In this document: positions 1 through 8,969 of the stretch, piece by piece
How positions within the stretch are numbered: the stretch's first letter is position 1
Layout of the letters: each line of letters starts with the position of its first letter
Assembly (NCBI GenBank): GCA_963847665.1
Contig: CAWKAO010000003.1
Coordinates: forward strand, 620,001 to 684,000
Direction: 5' to 3'
DNA: 64,000 bases
Origin: CAWKAO01 sp963847665
GTDB taxonomy: Bacteria; Actinomycetota; Humimicrobiia; Humimicrobiales; Humimicrobiaceae
Translations under genes and position numbers: made by a program
Notes under the pieces: generated by a model
What the model was told of the DNA's origin: nothing
What the model saw: the letters and a program-made list of their open reading frames with translations, nothing else
The model's database searches: none

Positions 1-2
1 GG

Positions 3-914
3 CATGAAGAGATAAAAAAGCAGTACAATGTACCTGTTTTTTCTGATGTAGATGAAATGCTGAAAACTACCGGTCTTGACATGGTGGTGATAGTCACCAC
101 AAATGAGGTACATGAGATGCTGACCATAAAAGCACTCAACAGTGGAAAAGATGTAATCGTTGAAAAACCCATGAGCATATCTTATGAGAGTACCCAAAAG
201 ATGATAAAAGCAGCAGAAAAAAATAAAAAACAGATCTTTGTCCACCAGTCAAGCCGATGGGACAGGGATTTTCTTTTAATAAAAGACATGATAGCTTCAG
301 GACTTATAGGCGATATCCTGGTCTTAAAGACTTTTGTGATGTACTGTGATGAAGGATGGCCCAGCTGGGGAATAGACGGTATGGGGAATCCATGGAGGAT
401 AAAAAAAGAATTTTACGGAGGCATGCTTCTTGACTGGGGTCCTCATCTTGTGGACCAGACAATCCAGATAATGGGAAAAGACCCTGCAGGAGTCTATGGC
501 ATTCTCCAGAATGCAGTCTGGTCAAAAGAAGTGGACGATCATTTTTTGGCAATTCTTAAATATGATAATAATGTGTACTGCCAGCTTGAATGCAGTAATA
601 ACAGCAGGATAACACTTCCAAGATGGCATATCATAGGTACAAAGGGCACCATTGAAGTCAAGGGCAAACCCGAACCATTCTGGGATGAAGTCGAAATCAA
701 TTATATTAAAAAGAACGGAAAAAATGACATCCAGACCACAAAACTGGTCGGTATTAAAGAATCAGGTCTTGAAGGCGGTTTTTATGATGACCTGATACCA
801 TATATGAAAGGCAAAAAGAAGGCTTTTGTCACGATGTATGAAGCAAGTAAGGTCATAAGGGTACTTGACCTTATCAGGGAGTCCAGCGAAAAAGGTGCTT
901 TTATAAAATTTTGA
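3..914 (+). CDS. Gfo/Idh/MocA family oxidoreductase, 5' end outside window
   Basis: NAD(P)-dependent sugar or polyol dehydrogenase-like protein of the Gfo/Idh/MocA family. The reading frame is open from base 3, and the residues before the first ATG at 57 (ending VFSDVDE) still fit the Rossmann domain, so the true start lies upstream of the window. The conserved EKP motif (VIVEKPMS) marks the end of the nucleotide-binding fold. The GGMLLDWGPHLVD segment is the usual active-site region with the conserved histidine. It is followed 31 bases later by the M24-like gene on the same strand, probably in one operon. The substrate cannot be told from sequence; the neighbours suggest carbohydrate catabolism. 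Family assignment is secure. Confidence 0.9.
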   Translation, partial: HEEIKKQYNVPVFSDVDEMLKTTGLDMVVIVTTNEVHEMLTIKALNSGKDVIVEKPMSISYESTQKMIKAAEKNKKQIFVHQSSRWDRDFLLIKDMIASGLIGDILVLKTFVMYCDEGWPSWGIDGMGNPWRIKKEFYGGMLLDWGPHLVDQTIQIMGKDPAGVYGILQNAVWSKEVDDHFLAILKYDNNVYCQLECSNNSRITLPRWHIIGTKGTIEVKGKPEPFWDEVEINYIKKNGKNDIQTTKLVGIKESGLEGGFYDDLIPYMKGKKKAFVTMYEASKVIRVLDLIRESSEKGAFIKF

Positions 915-945
915 TAAATATTTTTCAGAAAGAGGAGCAGATAAA

Positions 946-2302
946 ATGTCAAAGAGAGCGGCACAATGGGGCGAGGAAGCAAAGACAATTTCAAAAATAC
1001 TTGAGAAATCTCCTGATATAGACAAATCAAAGAGGATAACAACAGCAGAATTTAAAAAGCGACAGCAGAATGTCATGGATGCTCTTTCTGCAAATGGAAT
1101 AGACTGTGCATTTGTATACTCGAATGAACATTATAACGGGGATGTACCCTATCTGGGGGGAAATACAAACATCTCTATAGAACCGGTTGCAGGTGTTATC
1201 GGTAAGGGTGGTTTTCATATGCTTGCAGGACTGGAGGGCGGTTATGTAGCTGAGCAGCTTGCCGGAAGGGCAGGGATCAAGGTCCATAAAGTAGAGATGC
1301 TCAAGCTTGCTGATGAGGAATATCCGGTGGACGCAGAAAAGTTCGAGGATGTCATTGAAGAGGCAGCTGGAGGAAGGCCAAAAGTAGTAGGGTTGCTTAC
1401 ACCAAGGGCGGTCTTTCCGGTAGATATGTATGAATTCATTCTTGAATATCTTGGCAGTTCAGGAAAAGTGGTCGATGCCCAGGAACTTTACTATAAGATC
1501 AAATATGAAAAAAGTGAAATGGAAATGGACCTTATAAGGGATGCAAGCCTCATCTGTGATGAGATGCTAAAAGGGATGCTTGCAGTATTAAAACCCGGGA
1601 TGCTGGAAACGGAAGTAGCGGGCTGGGGATATGCAATAGGCCAGGAGCTTGGTTCTGAAGAATTTGGATTTGATGTAATGGTGACAGCAAATGAGGCAAA
1701 CAGGACCCTTATAGGCAAAGCTTTAAACCGCCCGATAATCGAAGGTGATATTGTACATCTCGGAGTTGCCCCAAAAAGAGATGGACTTACCGCTTGTGAG
1801 CGGGTAAGCGTTGTCGCAACATCATGACCCTAAAAATATAACATCGCAGCAGAAATACTGGATCAGTTTTATTGAAGAAGCTTTTAAAGTCGGTCTTGAA
1901 GCATATAAAAAAGTCGCTGCTGAAAATCTTCCTGCAAAACTGCAGGAGCAGGCTCTTGAAAACTATTTTAAATCCAGGGAAGAAGAAGTGTCAAAAATGA
2001 TCGGGAAAAAGATAGACCTGGTAAGGCAAAAACCATATACAGGCACACATAATGCGGGTTATACAGAATGCCAGGAATTCTATGGTGCAATAACCCTTAA
2101 CTCAGAAGAACCGCTTGGTAACAGGATAGTGACAATGCTCGATGTCGCTGTAAGGGGAGTCGGAAATAAATGGGATGATATCGTCATCCCTGGTCTTGAT
2201 TTTGTACTTGTAGAAAAGACTCTCGGTAAGTTCGGTAAACAGGTGGAAGTATTAAATAAGTTACCAATAAATGTACAGCATCTGGTCGGGGCAAGGTATT
2301 GA
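946..2302 (+). pseudogene. M24 (creatinase/aminopeptidase P)-like protein, frameshifted
   Basis: Two consecutive reading frames together encode one pita-bread-fold protein of about 450 residues. Frame one (946-1827) has the N-terminal creatinase-like domain and the first part of the catalytic domain. The rest (about 1827-2302) continues one base out of phase, consistent with one extra base near 1818-1827. The ATG has a good ribosome site (AGAGGAG). By eye the usual metal ligands are altered: the first aspartate position reads HLG, the next region CERV, and the later glutamate positions read MLDV and GLDFV. It may therefore be a creatinase-like hydrolase rather than a metallopeptidase. It lies between a Gfo/Idh/MocA gene and an E1 alpha gene. 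If the extra base is a sequencing error the gene is intact. Confidence 0.8.
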
Positions 2303-2342
2303 AAAGAAATTATAGAATTATTAGTCAGGAGGAAAATAAAAA

Positions 2343-3305
2343 ATGGGTGAAGAACTTAAAAAGGAATTGCTGTTAAGTCTCTATGAGGGAATGCTGAAAA
2401 TAAGACTATTTGAACGGACACAGTCAAAAGTCTATAAAACCGAACAGGAAGGTTTTACGCATCTTTATATCGGGGAAGAGGCCATAGCCACTGGTGTCTG
2501 CGCAAATCTAAATAAAGATGATTACATCACAAGCACACATAGAGGGCACGGGCATATGATTGCCAAAGGTGGAAATATGAAAAAGATGATGGCTGAACTC
2601 TATGGAAGGATCGACGGCACCTGCAAGGGTAAAAGCGGCTCCCTGCACATAGCCGACTTCAGTATCGGGGTGCTTGGTGCAAACGGGATTGTAAGTGCAG
2701 GGATTCCTATAGCGACAGGAGCCGGGTATTCCATAAAATATAGAAATACAAAACAGGTGGCAGTTGCATTTTTTGGTGATGGTGCGACAACCCAGGGAGG
2801 TTTTCATGAAGCTGTAAATATGGCAGCAGCTTGGGAGCTACCGGTAGTCTTTGTAATAGAGAACAACATGTATCTTGTCGGAACCCGTTTTGACAGGGTC
2901 TGCAAGGTCTGTGACAATCTTGCCGCCAAAGCAGCAGGTTATGGCATACCGGGTTTTAACCTCGATGGAAACGATGTTGAAGAAGTATACAAGTTTTCAA
3001 AAGAAGCAATAGAAAGAGCAAGGAGCGGAAATGGTCCGACACTTCTTAACTGCTTTACATACAGACAGCATACCCATTTTGAAGGAGACCTTGATGTGAG
3101 GGATAAAAAAGAAGTCGAGGAATGGCTTGCAATGGACCCGGTAAAGAGATTTGAGGAAAAATTGCTTAAAGAAAAGGTAGTGGATGAAAAAACCATCAAG
3201 GATTACAGGGAGAGGGTTCAGAAAATGGTCGATGAAGCGGTAGACTTTGCAAGAAAGAGCCCAAAACCCACACCGGATATTGCGGTTGAAGACGCATATG
3301 TTTAA
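2343..3305 (+). CDS. thiamine-diphosphate-dependent dehydrogenase E1 alpha subunit
   Basis: Alpha subunit of a 2-oxoacid or acetoin dehydrogenase E1 component (AcoA/PdhA family). The 320-residue length is normal. The thiamine-diphosphate motif is visible as GDG (145-147) through ENN near 173-175, and a phosphorylation-loop-like STHRGHGH lies near 64-71. The ribosome site is AGGAGG before ATG. The E1 beta gene follows 39 bases downstream, so the two are co-transcribed. No E2 or E3 gene is adjacent; the only lipoyl domain in the window is near 53.7 kb beside a second E1 pair. Pyruvate, acetoin or a sugar-derived ketone are all possible substrates. Confidence 0.9.
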   Translation: MGEELKKELLLSLYEGMLKIRLFERTQSKVYKTEQEGFTHLYIGEEAIATGVCANLNKDDYITSTHRGHGHMIAKGGNMKKMMAELYGRIDGTCKGKSGSLHIADFSIGVLGANGIVSAGIPIATGAGYSIKYRNTKQVAVAFFGDGATTQGGFHEAVNMAAAWELPVVFVIENNMYLVGTRFDRVCKVCDNLAAKAAGYGIPGFNLDGNDVEEVYKFSKEAIERARSGNGPTLLNCFTYRQHTHFEGDLDVRDKKEVEEWLAMDPVKRFEEKLLKEKVVDEKTIKDYRERVQKMVDEAVDFARKSPKPTPDIAVEDAYV

Positions 3306-3344
3306 AAAAATATTCTTAAGAATTTTTATCAGGGAGGATAAATA

Positions 3345-4319
3345 ATGATAGAGCTATCTTACAGAGAAGTGATCAGGGAAGCAATGCGGGAAGAAATGAG
3401 AAGGGATAAAAGTATCTTCATTCTGGGGACAGATGTCGGGCCCTATGGTGGAGAGTTCAGGGTAACGGGTGATCTCCATTCTGAATTTGGTGAATGGCGC
3501 GTAAAGGACACACCCATATCGGAGCAGGCTATAATCGGCTGCAGTCTTGGTGCTGCGGTTACAGGTCTGCGTCCTATTGCTGAAATACCTTTTAATGATT
3601 TTATCGCCATGCCGATGGATCAGATCGTCAACCAGGTCGCAAAATTCCGCCATACTTTTGGGGGCCAGTGCACAGTCCCGCTGGTAATAAGGACTGCGAT
3701 CGGAGGGTATATCAGGGCTGCCCAGCAGCATTCGCAGTGCCTTGAAGCGTGGTTTGTACATGTGCCCGGTTTAAAAGTCGTTGCGCCTTCTACCCACTAC
3801 GATGCAAAGGGCCTGCTTAAGACAGCTATCCGTGATGATAACCCGATTATTTTTATAGAACATAAATATATGTATCCCATGAAAGGTATGGTACCCGAGG
3901 AAGAGTATACTATCCCACTTGGTGTCGCTGATATCAAGAAAGAAGGAAAAGATGTCACACTTATATCCTACTCATATCTTATCCATAAATGTTTAAGTGT
4001 TGCAAATAAACTGGAGAAAGAAGGTATTTCTGTTGAGGTGGTCGATCCAAGGACACTATCTCCTCTTGATAAGGATACCATACTGGGCTCGGTTAAAAAG
4101 ACTGGTAGAGCGGTTGTAGCGCATGAAGCCCATCTGAGGGGCGGAGTAGGCGCAGAGATTGCAGCGATCATCGCTGATGAAGGTTTTGAATATCTTGACG
4201 CGCCGGTAAAAAGAGTCGGTGCAAAGGATACACCGATACCATTTCCTTCTGTTCTTGAAGATGTAGTACTTCCGCAGGAAGCAGATATCGAAAATGCAAT
4301 AAGGGAAACATTAAAATAA
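3345..4319 (+). CDS. thiamine-diphosphate-dependent dehydrogenase E1 beta subunit
   Basis: Beta subunit (AcoB/PdhB family, 324 residues) partnering the E1 alpha encoded just upstream. It has the N-terminal pyrimidine-binding transketolase domain (EMRRDKSIFILGTDVG, then PISEQAIIG) and the C-terminal transketolase domain (VEVVDPRTLSPLD, then GRAVVAHEA). A strong GGGAGG ribosome site precedes the ATG. A 204-base AT-rich gap follows before the GNAT gene, so the transcript may end here. A paralogous pair lies at about 51.6-53.6 kb. Confidence 0.9.
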   Translation: MIELSYREVIREAMREEMRRDKSIFILGTDVGPYGGEFRVTGDLHSEFGEWRVKDTPISEQAIIGCSLGAAVTGLRPIAEIPFNDFIAMPMDQIVNQVAKFRHTFGGQCTVPLVIRTAIGGYIRAAQQHSQCLEAWFVHVPGLKVVAPSTHYDAKGLLKTAIRDDNPIIFIEHKYMYPMKGMVPEEEYTIPLGVADIKKEGKDVTLISYSYLIHKCLSVANKLEKEGISVEVVDPRTLSPLDKDTILGSVKKTGRAVVAHEAHLRGGVGAEIAAIIADEGFEYLDAPVKRVGAKDTPIPFPSVLEDVVLPQEADIENAIRETLK

Positions 4320-4523
4320 ATATGCAGTAATATTGTATTTTGCTAAATAGTTTTTAATTTCTTTTTATTGGAGTAGCTGGTCGTAAAAGAAATAATGATA
4401 GAAGATGACAAATGAAAATATATTATCTGCTATTTAAATACGAAAAAATTTAAAAGTGTAAACCTCAAAAGGAAATTTCTTTGCTAATCTAAAATAGTCA
4501 AAATATATACTTTTCTAACTAAT

Positions 4524-5306
4524 ATGAACCCAGATATTTTAAACAAAAAACATCTTATTAATAATCTTGAGAATAATATTTATAATTTCAAGCTGAATAT
4601 CGCAAGGTCCTCAAATAAGATCGTCAATGTACAGCCTTTTTTCAAATGGGTAAATTGTGCTCCATCGAGATGGCCGAACCAGATACTCGATGTTAATATA
4701 AGTGATGACATCGTGGATGAAAAGATAGATTACATAAAAGAAAATATACTCAAAGGCGACGCTCCAAATTACCTCTTTCTCGGACCAAGGGCATATTCAA
4801 AAAGGTTTGAAACACAGCTGTTAAGAAAAGGTTTTACACAATTTACCCGCTGGTCCGGCATGATATTGAAGCTGGAAGATAGAAATGTTTTTCCTGGATC
4901 CATAGAGGATTTCAAAATAAAGACTGTAAGTAGTATTGGTGAACTTAAAATATGGTCCTCAATTCTTAATGAAGCTATGTTTGGCGGCGGTTTTGAGGGC
5001 GCGGATCTATTTGCTAACTTATATAAGACCAGTGATGTAATTCTATATCTGGGGATGTATGGGGATACGCCTGTTGCGACATCCTGTGTTTTTTTTGACT
5101 CAAAGATAGCAGGGCTTTTTCTTATATCGACAAGGCCGGAATACAGAAATAGGGGATTTGGAACAAGGATGACAGCTGCCCCATTGGATGCTGCCAGCAA
5201 GAAAGGCATTATCTACTCAGGTCTTTATGCAACTGTTTTGGGTGAGAGGGTATACAAAAAATTAGGTTTTTCAAAATATTGTGATTTTTTTATATATTAC
5301 ATCTGA
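4524..5306 (+). CDS. GNAT family N-acetyltransferase
   Basis: About 260 residues. The C-terminal half carries the acetyl-CoA-binding motif A of the GNAT fold: a beta strand (GLFLIST) followed by RNRGFGT at about residues 208-214, then a helix. The N-terminal 110 residues are not recognised but resemble the extra lobe of two-lobed GNAT proteins. No strong ribosome site precedes the ATG, so the start is uncertain. It stands between the E1 pair and a NagB-like gene. Given the amino-sugar enzymes around it, an amino sugar or small amine could be the acceptor, but that is inference. Confidence 0.75.
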   Translation: MNPDILNKKHLINNLENNIYNFKLNIARSSNKIVNVQPFFKWVNCAPSRWPNQILDVNISDDIVDEKIDYIKENILKGDAPNYLFLGPRAYSKRFETQLLRKGFTQFTRWSGMILKLEDRNVFPGSIEDFKIKTVSSIGELKIWSSILNEAMFGGGFEGADLFANLYKTSDVILYLGMYGDTPVATSCVFFDSKIAGLFLISTRPEYRNRGFGTRMTAAPLDAASKKGIIYSGLYATVLGERVYKKLGFSKYCDFFIYYI

Positions 5307-5384
5307 TTAATATATTGGAGTTTATTAATAAGCTTTACAGTTATAAAATTAGCAGTATAGAAATATTAAGTAGTAGGGATATAA

Positions 5385-6224
5385 GTGGCTGGTCAAACAG
5401 ATAAAATTATAATCAAAGACCCGGACCTGATAATGGATAACAAAAAAAAGGTGCATCTTCTGGATACCAGCAGCGACTTATATGATGATATAGCTTTAAG
5501 AATGATAAGCAAGTTAAAAGAAAACAATGATAAAAATAAAAGTACAGTATTTATCTTACCCGTCGGACCAAGGGGCCAATATGTCAGATTTGCCCGGAGA
5601 TGCAATGAAGAGAATATCCCTTGCAGCAATCTGGTAACAATCAATATGGATGAATTTTTAGATGAGAACGATAACTATTTTCCTGAATCCAGTCCTTTTA
5701 GCTTCAGGGGCTTTATGAAAAAAAACCTTTTTGATCTGCTGGAAGAAAATGTAAAAATAAAACCAGAAAATATTATTTTTCCTGACCCAGTAGATCCAGG
5801 ACGGATATATGAACTTCTAACCAATTTTAAAGGAGCTGATATCTGCTTTGCCGGTGTAGGGATCAATGGCCATATAGCTTTCAATGAACCTTTATCGGAA
5901 AAGCAAATATCAGCTGTAGAATTTAAAAAACTAAGGACCAGGATCTTAGATCTTGATAAAGAGACTATTATAATGACCAGTTTAAAGCATGGGGGACATA
6001 TAGAAAAAATCCCCGGAAGGTGTATTACGATCGGGATTGCAGAAATAATGTTATCAAAGGAGATCAGTATTTATCTTGAACATGCTCATCAGGCTGCTAT
6101 TTTTGAAAAAATATTACACTATCAGCAGACACCCGAGTGTCCGGTCACACTATTAAAGGATCACCCTGGTTTTTCCTTAACGATAACAAGAGAGGTCCTT
6201 GATAGTTTCAAAAAAAATAATTAA
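5385..6224 (+). CDS. glucosamine-6-phosphate deaminase/isomerase-like protein
   Basis: A 279-residue protein of the NagB/6-phosphogluconolactonase fold. Family landmarks are INMDEF near residue 88 (the general-base aspartate of NagB), SFRGFMKKNLFD, and GINGHIAFNEP. In Escherichia coli NagB the last motif reads NDGHIAFNEP; here the catalytic-relay aspartate is asparagine. The paralogue at 19184 is also substituted there, so activity on a different phosphosugar is possible. The start is GTG with TAGGGAT upstream; an in-frame ATG lies 48 bases further in. The dehydrogenase gene follows 16 bases downstream, so the two are likely one operon. Confidence 0.8.
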   Translation: MAGQTDKIIIKDPDLIMDNKKKVHLLDTSSDLYDDIALRMISKLKENNDKNKSTVFILPVGPRGQYVRFARRCNEENIPCSNLVTINMDEFLDENDNYFPESSPFSFRGFMKKNLFDLLEENVKIKPENIIFPDPVDPGRIYELLTNFKGADICFAGVGINGHIAFNEPLSEKQISAVEFKKLRTRILDLDKETIIMTSLKHGGHIEKIPGRCITIGIAEIMLSKEISIYLEHAHQAAIFEKILHYQQTPECPVTLLKDHPGFSLTITREVLDSFKKNN

Positions 6225-6240
6225 TTAAGGGAGGTTTATT

Positions 6241-7281
6241 ATGAGTGAAAAAATGAAAGCATTGCGAAAGTTAAAAGAAGGTAAAGGAAATATGGCCATA
6301 GAAGAGGTGCCAATTCCTGATATAAAACCACATGAAGTCCTGATGAAAGTCTGGGCAGCCGGGGTATGCGGTAGTGACCTGCTTATAGAGGACGACAAGC
6401 ATTTCTACAAAGCACCGGTCACGCTTGCCCATGAGTTTTCAGGGGTTGCTTACAGGGTAGGAAGCGATGTAAAAAATATAAAAGAAGGTGACCACATAGT
6501 CGCAGATATAGAAACTGAGACCGGGTGGCTTGGTGTCACGAGGGATGGTGCATATGCACCTTTTATGTCACTTCCAGAAAGAGTCGCATACAAGGTACCA
6601 GCTGATTTTAATCTTGACTATGCTGCGATGACAGAGCTTGTAACAGCGATCATACACATAATGCAGGAACGTACAAATGTCAAAGCAGGGGATTTTGTCG
6701 TTGTGGTCGGCCCGGGGCCTATGGGACTTTTAGGGGTCCAGTTTGCAAAGATAAGGGGAGCTTCAAAAGTAGCATTAATAGGGCTTAAAAAGGACCAGAA
6801 GAGGCTTGATATCGGAAAGAAGACAGGTGCAGACTATATCCTTTATTCTGATGAAAACCCTGAGAAGAAAATAATGGAACTGACAGATGGCATGGGAGCT
6901 GATTATGTACTTGAAGCAGCAGGTGCAAGGAAAGGAAATAATATTGTTGGTGCACAGCATGCAATAGATTGCGCAAGGCGCGCATATGAAGGTCCCGGCG
7001 GTAAGGGTCAATGTGCATTTATAAGTCTCTGGGGTGAACCGATAGCACTTGATTTTGACCAGGTCTGCCTGGGCCAGCTTGAAATACATGGAAGCTGGAG
7101 CTGGAACGGTTCAGAGACATGGAAGAGGGCAGTTAATCTGATAACTGGTGGAGTATTTGATCTTGAACCTTTGCTTACCGGCAGGTTTGAGCTGGATGAA
7201 TGGAAAACTGCCTTCCAGAACCTTAGGGATGGAAAGGACATCAAGGCACTGATTTACCCGAATGGAAAAGACTGGTTGTAA
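6241..7281 (+). CDS. zinc-type medium-chain alcohol/polyol dehydrogenase
   Basis: A 346-residue member of the medium-chain dehydrogenase superfamily (threonine/sorbitol dehydrogenase branch). The catalytic zinc ligands appear as VCGSD (cysteine near 41) and LAHEFSG (histidine-glutamate near 62-63). The NAD-binding segment VVGPGPMGLLGVQ begins near 157. The four-cysteine structural zinc loop is not evident; the equivalent region reads ETETGWLGVT. A GGGAGG ribosome site lies just upstream. It probably oxidises a sugar alcohol or amino-sugar derivative. It ends 55 bases from the convergent phosphofructokinase gene. Confidence 0.85.
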   Translation: MSEKMKALRKLKEGKGNMAIEEVPIPDIKPHEVLMKVWAAGVCGSDLLIEDDKHFYKAPVTLAHEFSGVAYRVGSDVKNIKEGDHIVADIETETGWLGVTRDGAYAPFMSLPERVAYKVPADFNLDYAAMTELVTAIIHIMQERTNVKAGDFVVVVGPGPMGLLGVQFAKIRGASKVALIGLKKDQKRLDIGKKTGADYILYSDENPEKKIMELTDGMGADYVLEAAGARKGNNIVGAQHAIDCARRAYEGPGGKGQCAFISLWGEPIALDFDQVCLGQLEIHGSWSWNGSETWKRAVNLITGGVFDLEPLLTGRFELDEWKTAFQNLRDGKDIKALIYPNGKDWL

Positions 7282-7335
7282 TTTAGGATTATAATATTTT
7301 TATATTTTGGAACCAGTGTAAACAAAATACTATGT

Positions 7336-8550
7336 TTATAAATAACACCAGCTGACTTTTTCAAGCCTGGAAAGTTTGGGTTCAAATGCGGCCGGCTTCC
7401 TGCCAAAGCATATTCCTGTTTTTTCATAAAATGATATCATAGCATCCTTGACGTGCCTTTGCCTGATAGCCTCCTCGGTGGGAATATACTCTACTATTCC
7501 ATCATTGACACCAGTAACAGTGACACCTGTTATTCCGTTTACAAGAAGGACCACTGCGCCTGCACCGGTATCCTTACCGAAATTTGCATCAAGAGCGCTG
7601 GTGCTCCCTGAACGGACAAGATAACCCAGTACAGTCTCCCTGACCTGCGGGACCTCGTTCATCTTTTCTACGTATAAGCCCTGGTCTTTCATGAACTGTA
7701 TGAACTCAGGATCATTTTTTATCCTGTTTGTAAGGTTTTCCCGGACATATTTTCCTACTCCTGAAAGTTTCTTGTGTCCAAAAGAATCGACTGCCACAGA
7801 ATCATCTATCACACATTCGCCCGTACAATCAGTCATACCTTCTGCAACAACGACCACATATGTACCCGCCTTATAATCACTTTGACTCACGCGTCTGAAA
7901 AAAGTCTCCTTCAGATGTTTATATACAATATCAAAATCCATCGGGATCTCTGGTATAAGAATACAATCAGCATCTGCTGCTATTCCTCCACGAAAAGCTG
8001 TATGTCCTGCATATCGGCCGAACACTTCTACTACCATGACCCTGTTGTGGCTGTTGCCTGTCGTTTTGAGCTCATTTATATATTGGGCAATCCTGTTTAC
8101 AGCAGAATCTCCTCCGACAGAGTATGAATGGAGGTCCAGGTCCATAGTCTTGGGAACATGAATGCAAGGTATGCCATTATTGTTAAGGTCCACTACTACA
8201 CTTCCTGTGTCATCGCCGCCGGAGATTACAAGAGCTCCGATATTAAATTTTTTGAGGCCTGCAATGATCTTATCGTATTTATGGTCATCATCTATCTTTG
8301 ATATCTTGACCCTGGAATTTCCAGCCTGGGAGCCTGCTGCCATGGATGGGATCTGTTCAAGTCTGTGAGTATCCATCTTTATGATGTTTCCGCTATCATA
8401 AAGGTTATATAGACCTGCATAGCCATTTGGGATCACATATGCTTCTATCCCGTAAGCAATAGCCATGCTTGCAGCACCCTTTACCACAGCGTTTAAGCCC
8501 CCGCAATCACCACCGCTTGTTATAATGCCTATTGATTTTTCCTTTAACAT
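7336..8550 (-). CDS. 6-phosphofructokinase, probably pyrophosphate-dependent
   Basis: A 404-residue phosphofructokinase on the minus strand, acting on fructose 6-phosphate in glycolysis. The N-terminal GGDCGGLN loop and RYAGHTA motif are family hallmarks. Two donor-specificity positions are informative: the GGDG loop of ATP enzymes reads GGDDT here (111-115), and the residue before TMD is lysine (PKTMD, 133-137). Aspartate and lysine at these sites are the established signature of pyrophosphate-dependent enzymes. A ribosome site (GAGAGGAC) precedes the ATG. It is divergent from the ROK regulator gene across a 419-base gap. Donor specificity remains inferred. Confidence 0.88.
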   Translation of the reverse strand: MLKEKSIGIITSGGDCGGLNAVVKGAASMAIAYGIEAYVIPNGYAGLYNLYDSGNIIKMDTHRLEQIPSMAAGSQAGNSRVKISKIDDDHKYDKIIAGLKKFNIGALVISGGDDTGSVVVDLNNNGIPCIHVPKTMDLDLHSYSVGGDSAVNRIAQYINELKTTGNSHNRVMVVEVFGRYAGHTAFRGGIAADADCILIPEIPMDFDIVYKHLKETFFRRVSQSDYKAGTYVVVVAEGMTDCTGECVIDDSVAVDSFGHKKLSGVGKYVRENLTNRIKNDPEFIQFMKDQGLYVEKMNEVPQVRETVLGYLVRSGSTSALDANFGKDTGAGAVVLLVNGITGVTVTGVNDGIVEYIPTEEAIRQRHVKDAMISFYEKTGICFGRKPAAFEPKLSRLEKVSWCYL

Positions 8551-8859
8551 CTTTGTCCTCTCTTTGCCTATATATTCTAGATCAGATTATTTTTTATTCT
8601 ATTTAATATTTAAGCCTGTTTTTAAGCCATTTTAATATAGAAAAATATTTCTAAATAAATATAGCATAAATCCTTTAAAAATTATGAAATTCTGCTGAAA
8701 AAATAAATATATTATAAATTACGGGATCCTATAAATAGCTATGATTTGTTTCAGGAGCTGGTATAAACTCAGAACACACTTTCAGGATATTAAAATCGGC
8801 TTTCACCAAAGGCTATAACAGAGTTGTCTATTAAATGGATCATAAGTTTTTGAAAACCC

Positions 8860-8890
8860 TTGACAATAATGTAGGTTAAAATGCTATAAT
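8860..8890 (+). promoter_or_regulatory. sigma-70 promoter of the ROK regulator gene
   Basis: A perfect -35 hexamer TTGACA (8860-8865) and a perfect -10 TATAAT (8885-8890) with a TG two bases before it. The 19-base spacer is longer than optimal, which the extended -10 could offset. The palindromic operator begins 7 bases downstream, so a bound repressor would cover the transcription start. Confidence 0.7.
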
Positions 8891-8897
8891 TATAAAC

Positions 8898-8920
8898 AAC
8901 TTAGTTAATTTAACTAAGTT
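8898..8920. promoter_or_regulatory. palindromic operator, probable ROK repressor site
   Basis: Two perfect 11-base arms (AACTTAGTTAA and its reverse complement) around a single central T. It sits directly downstream of the -10 box, 49 bases before the ROK gene. The core TTAGTTAA/TTAACTAA resembles the XylR-type ROK operator half-site (TTAGTTTG). Position and symmetry suggest autorepression relieved by a sugar ligand. No second full copy was seen in the window. Confidence 0.75.
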
Positions 8921-8969
8921 ATATTCTGATTTTGGAAATCACTGATTATTTTACTTTAATAATTATATT

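Larger units (their letters stand above)
8551..8969. other. intergenic region between divergent pfk and ROK genes
   Basis: This is 419 bases of AT-rich sequence with no convincing gene on either strand. The right end holds the ROK promoter and palindromic operator listed separately. The left part would carry the phosphofructokinase promoter, but I cannot pick a convincing -35/-10 pair there. No RNA gene or terminator was recognised. Confidence 0.6.

Noticed and set aside
762..1076. Minus-strand open frames antisense to the first genes
   Set aside because: No ribosome site or domain; they arise from the codon pattern of the real plus-strand genes.
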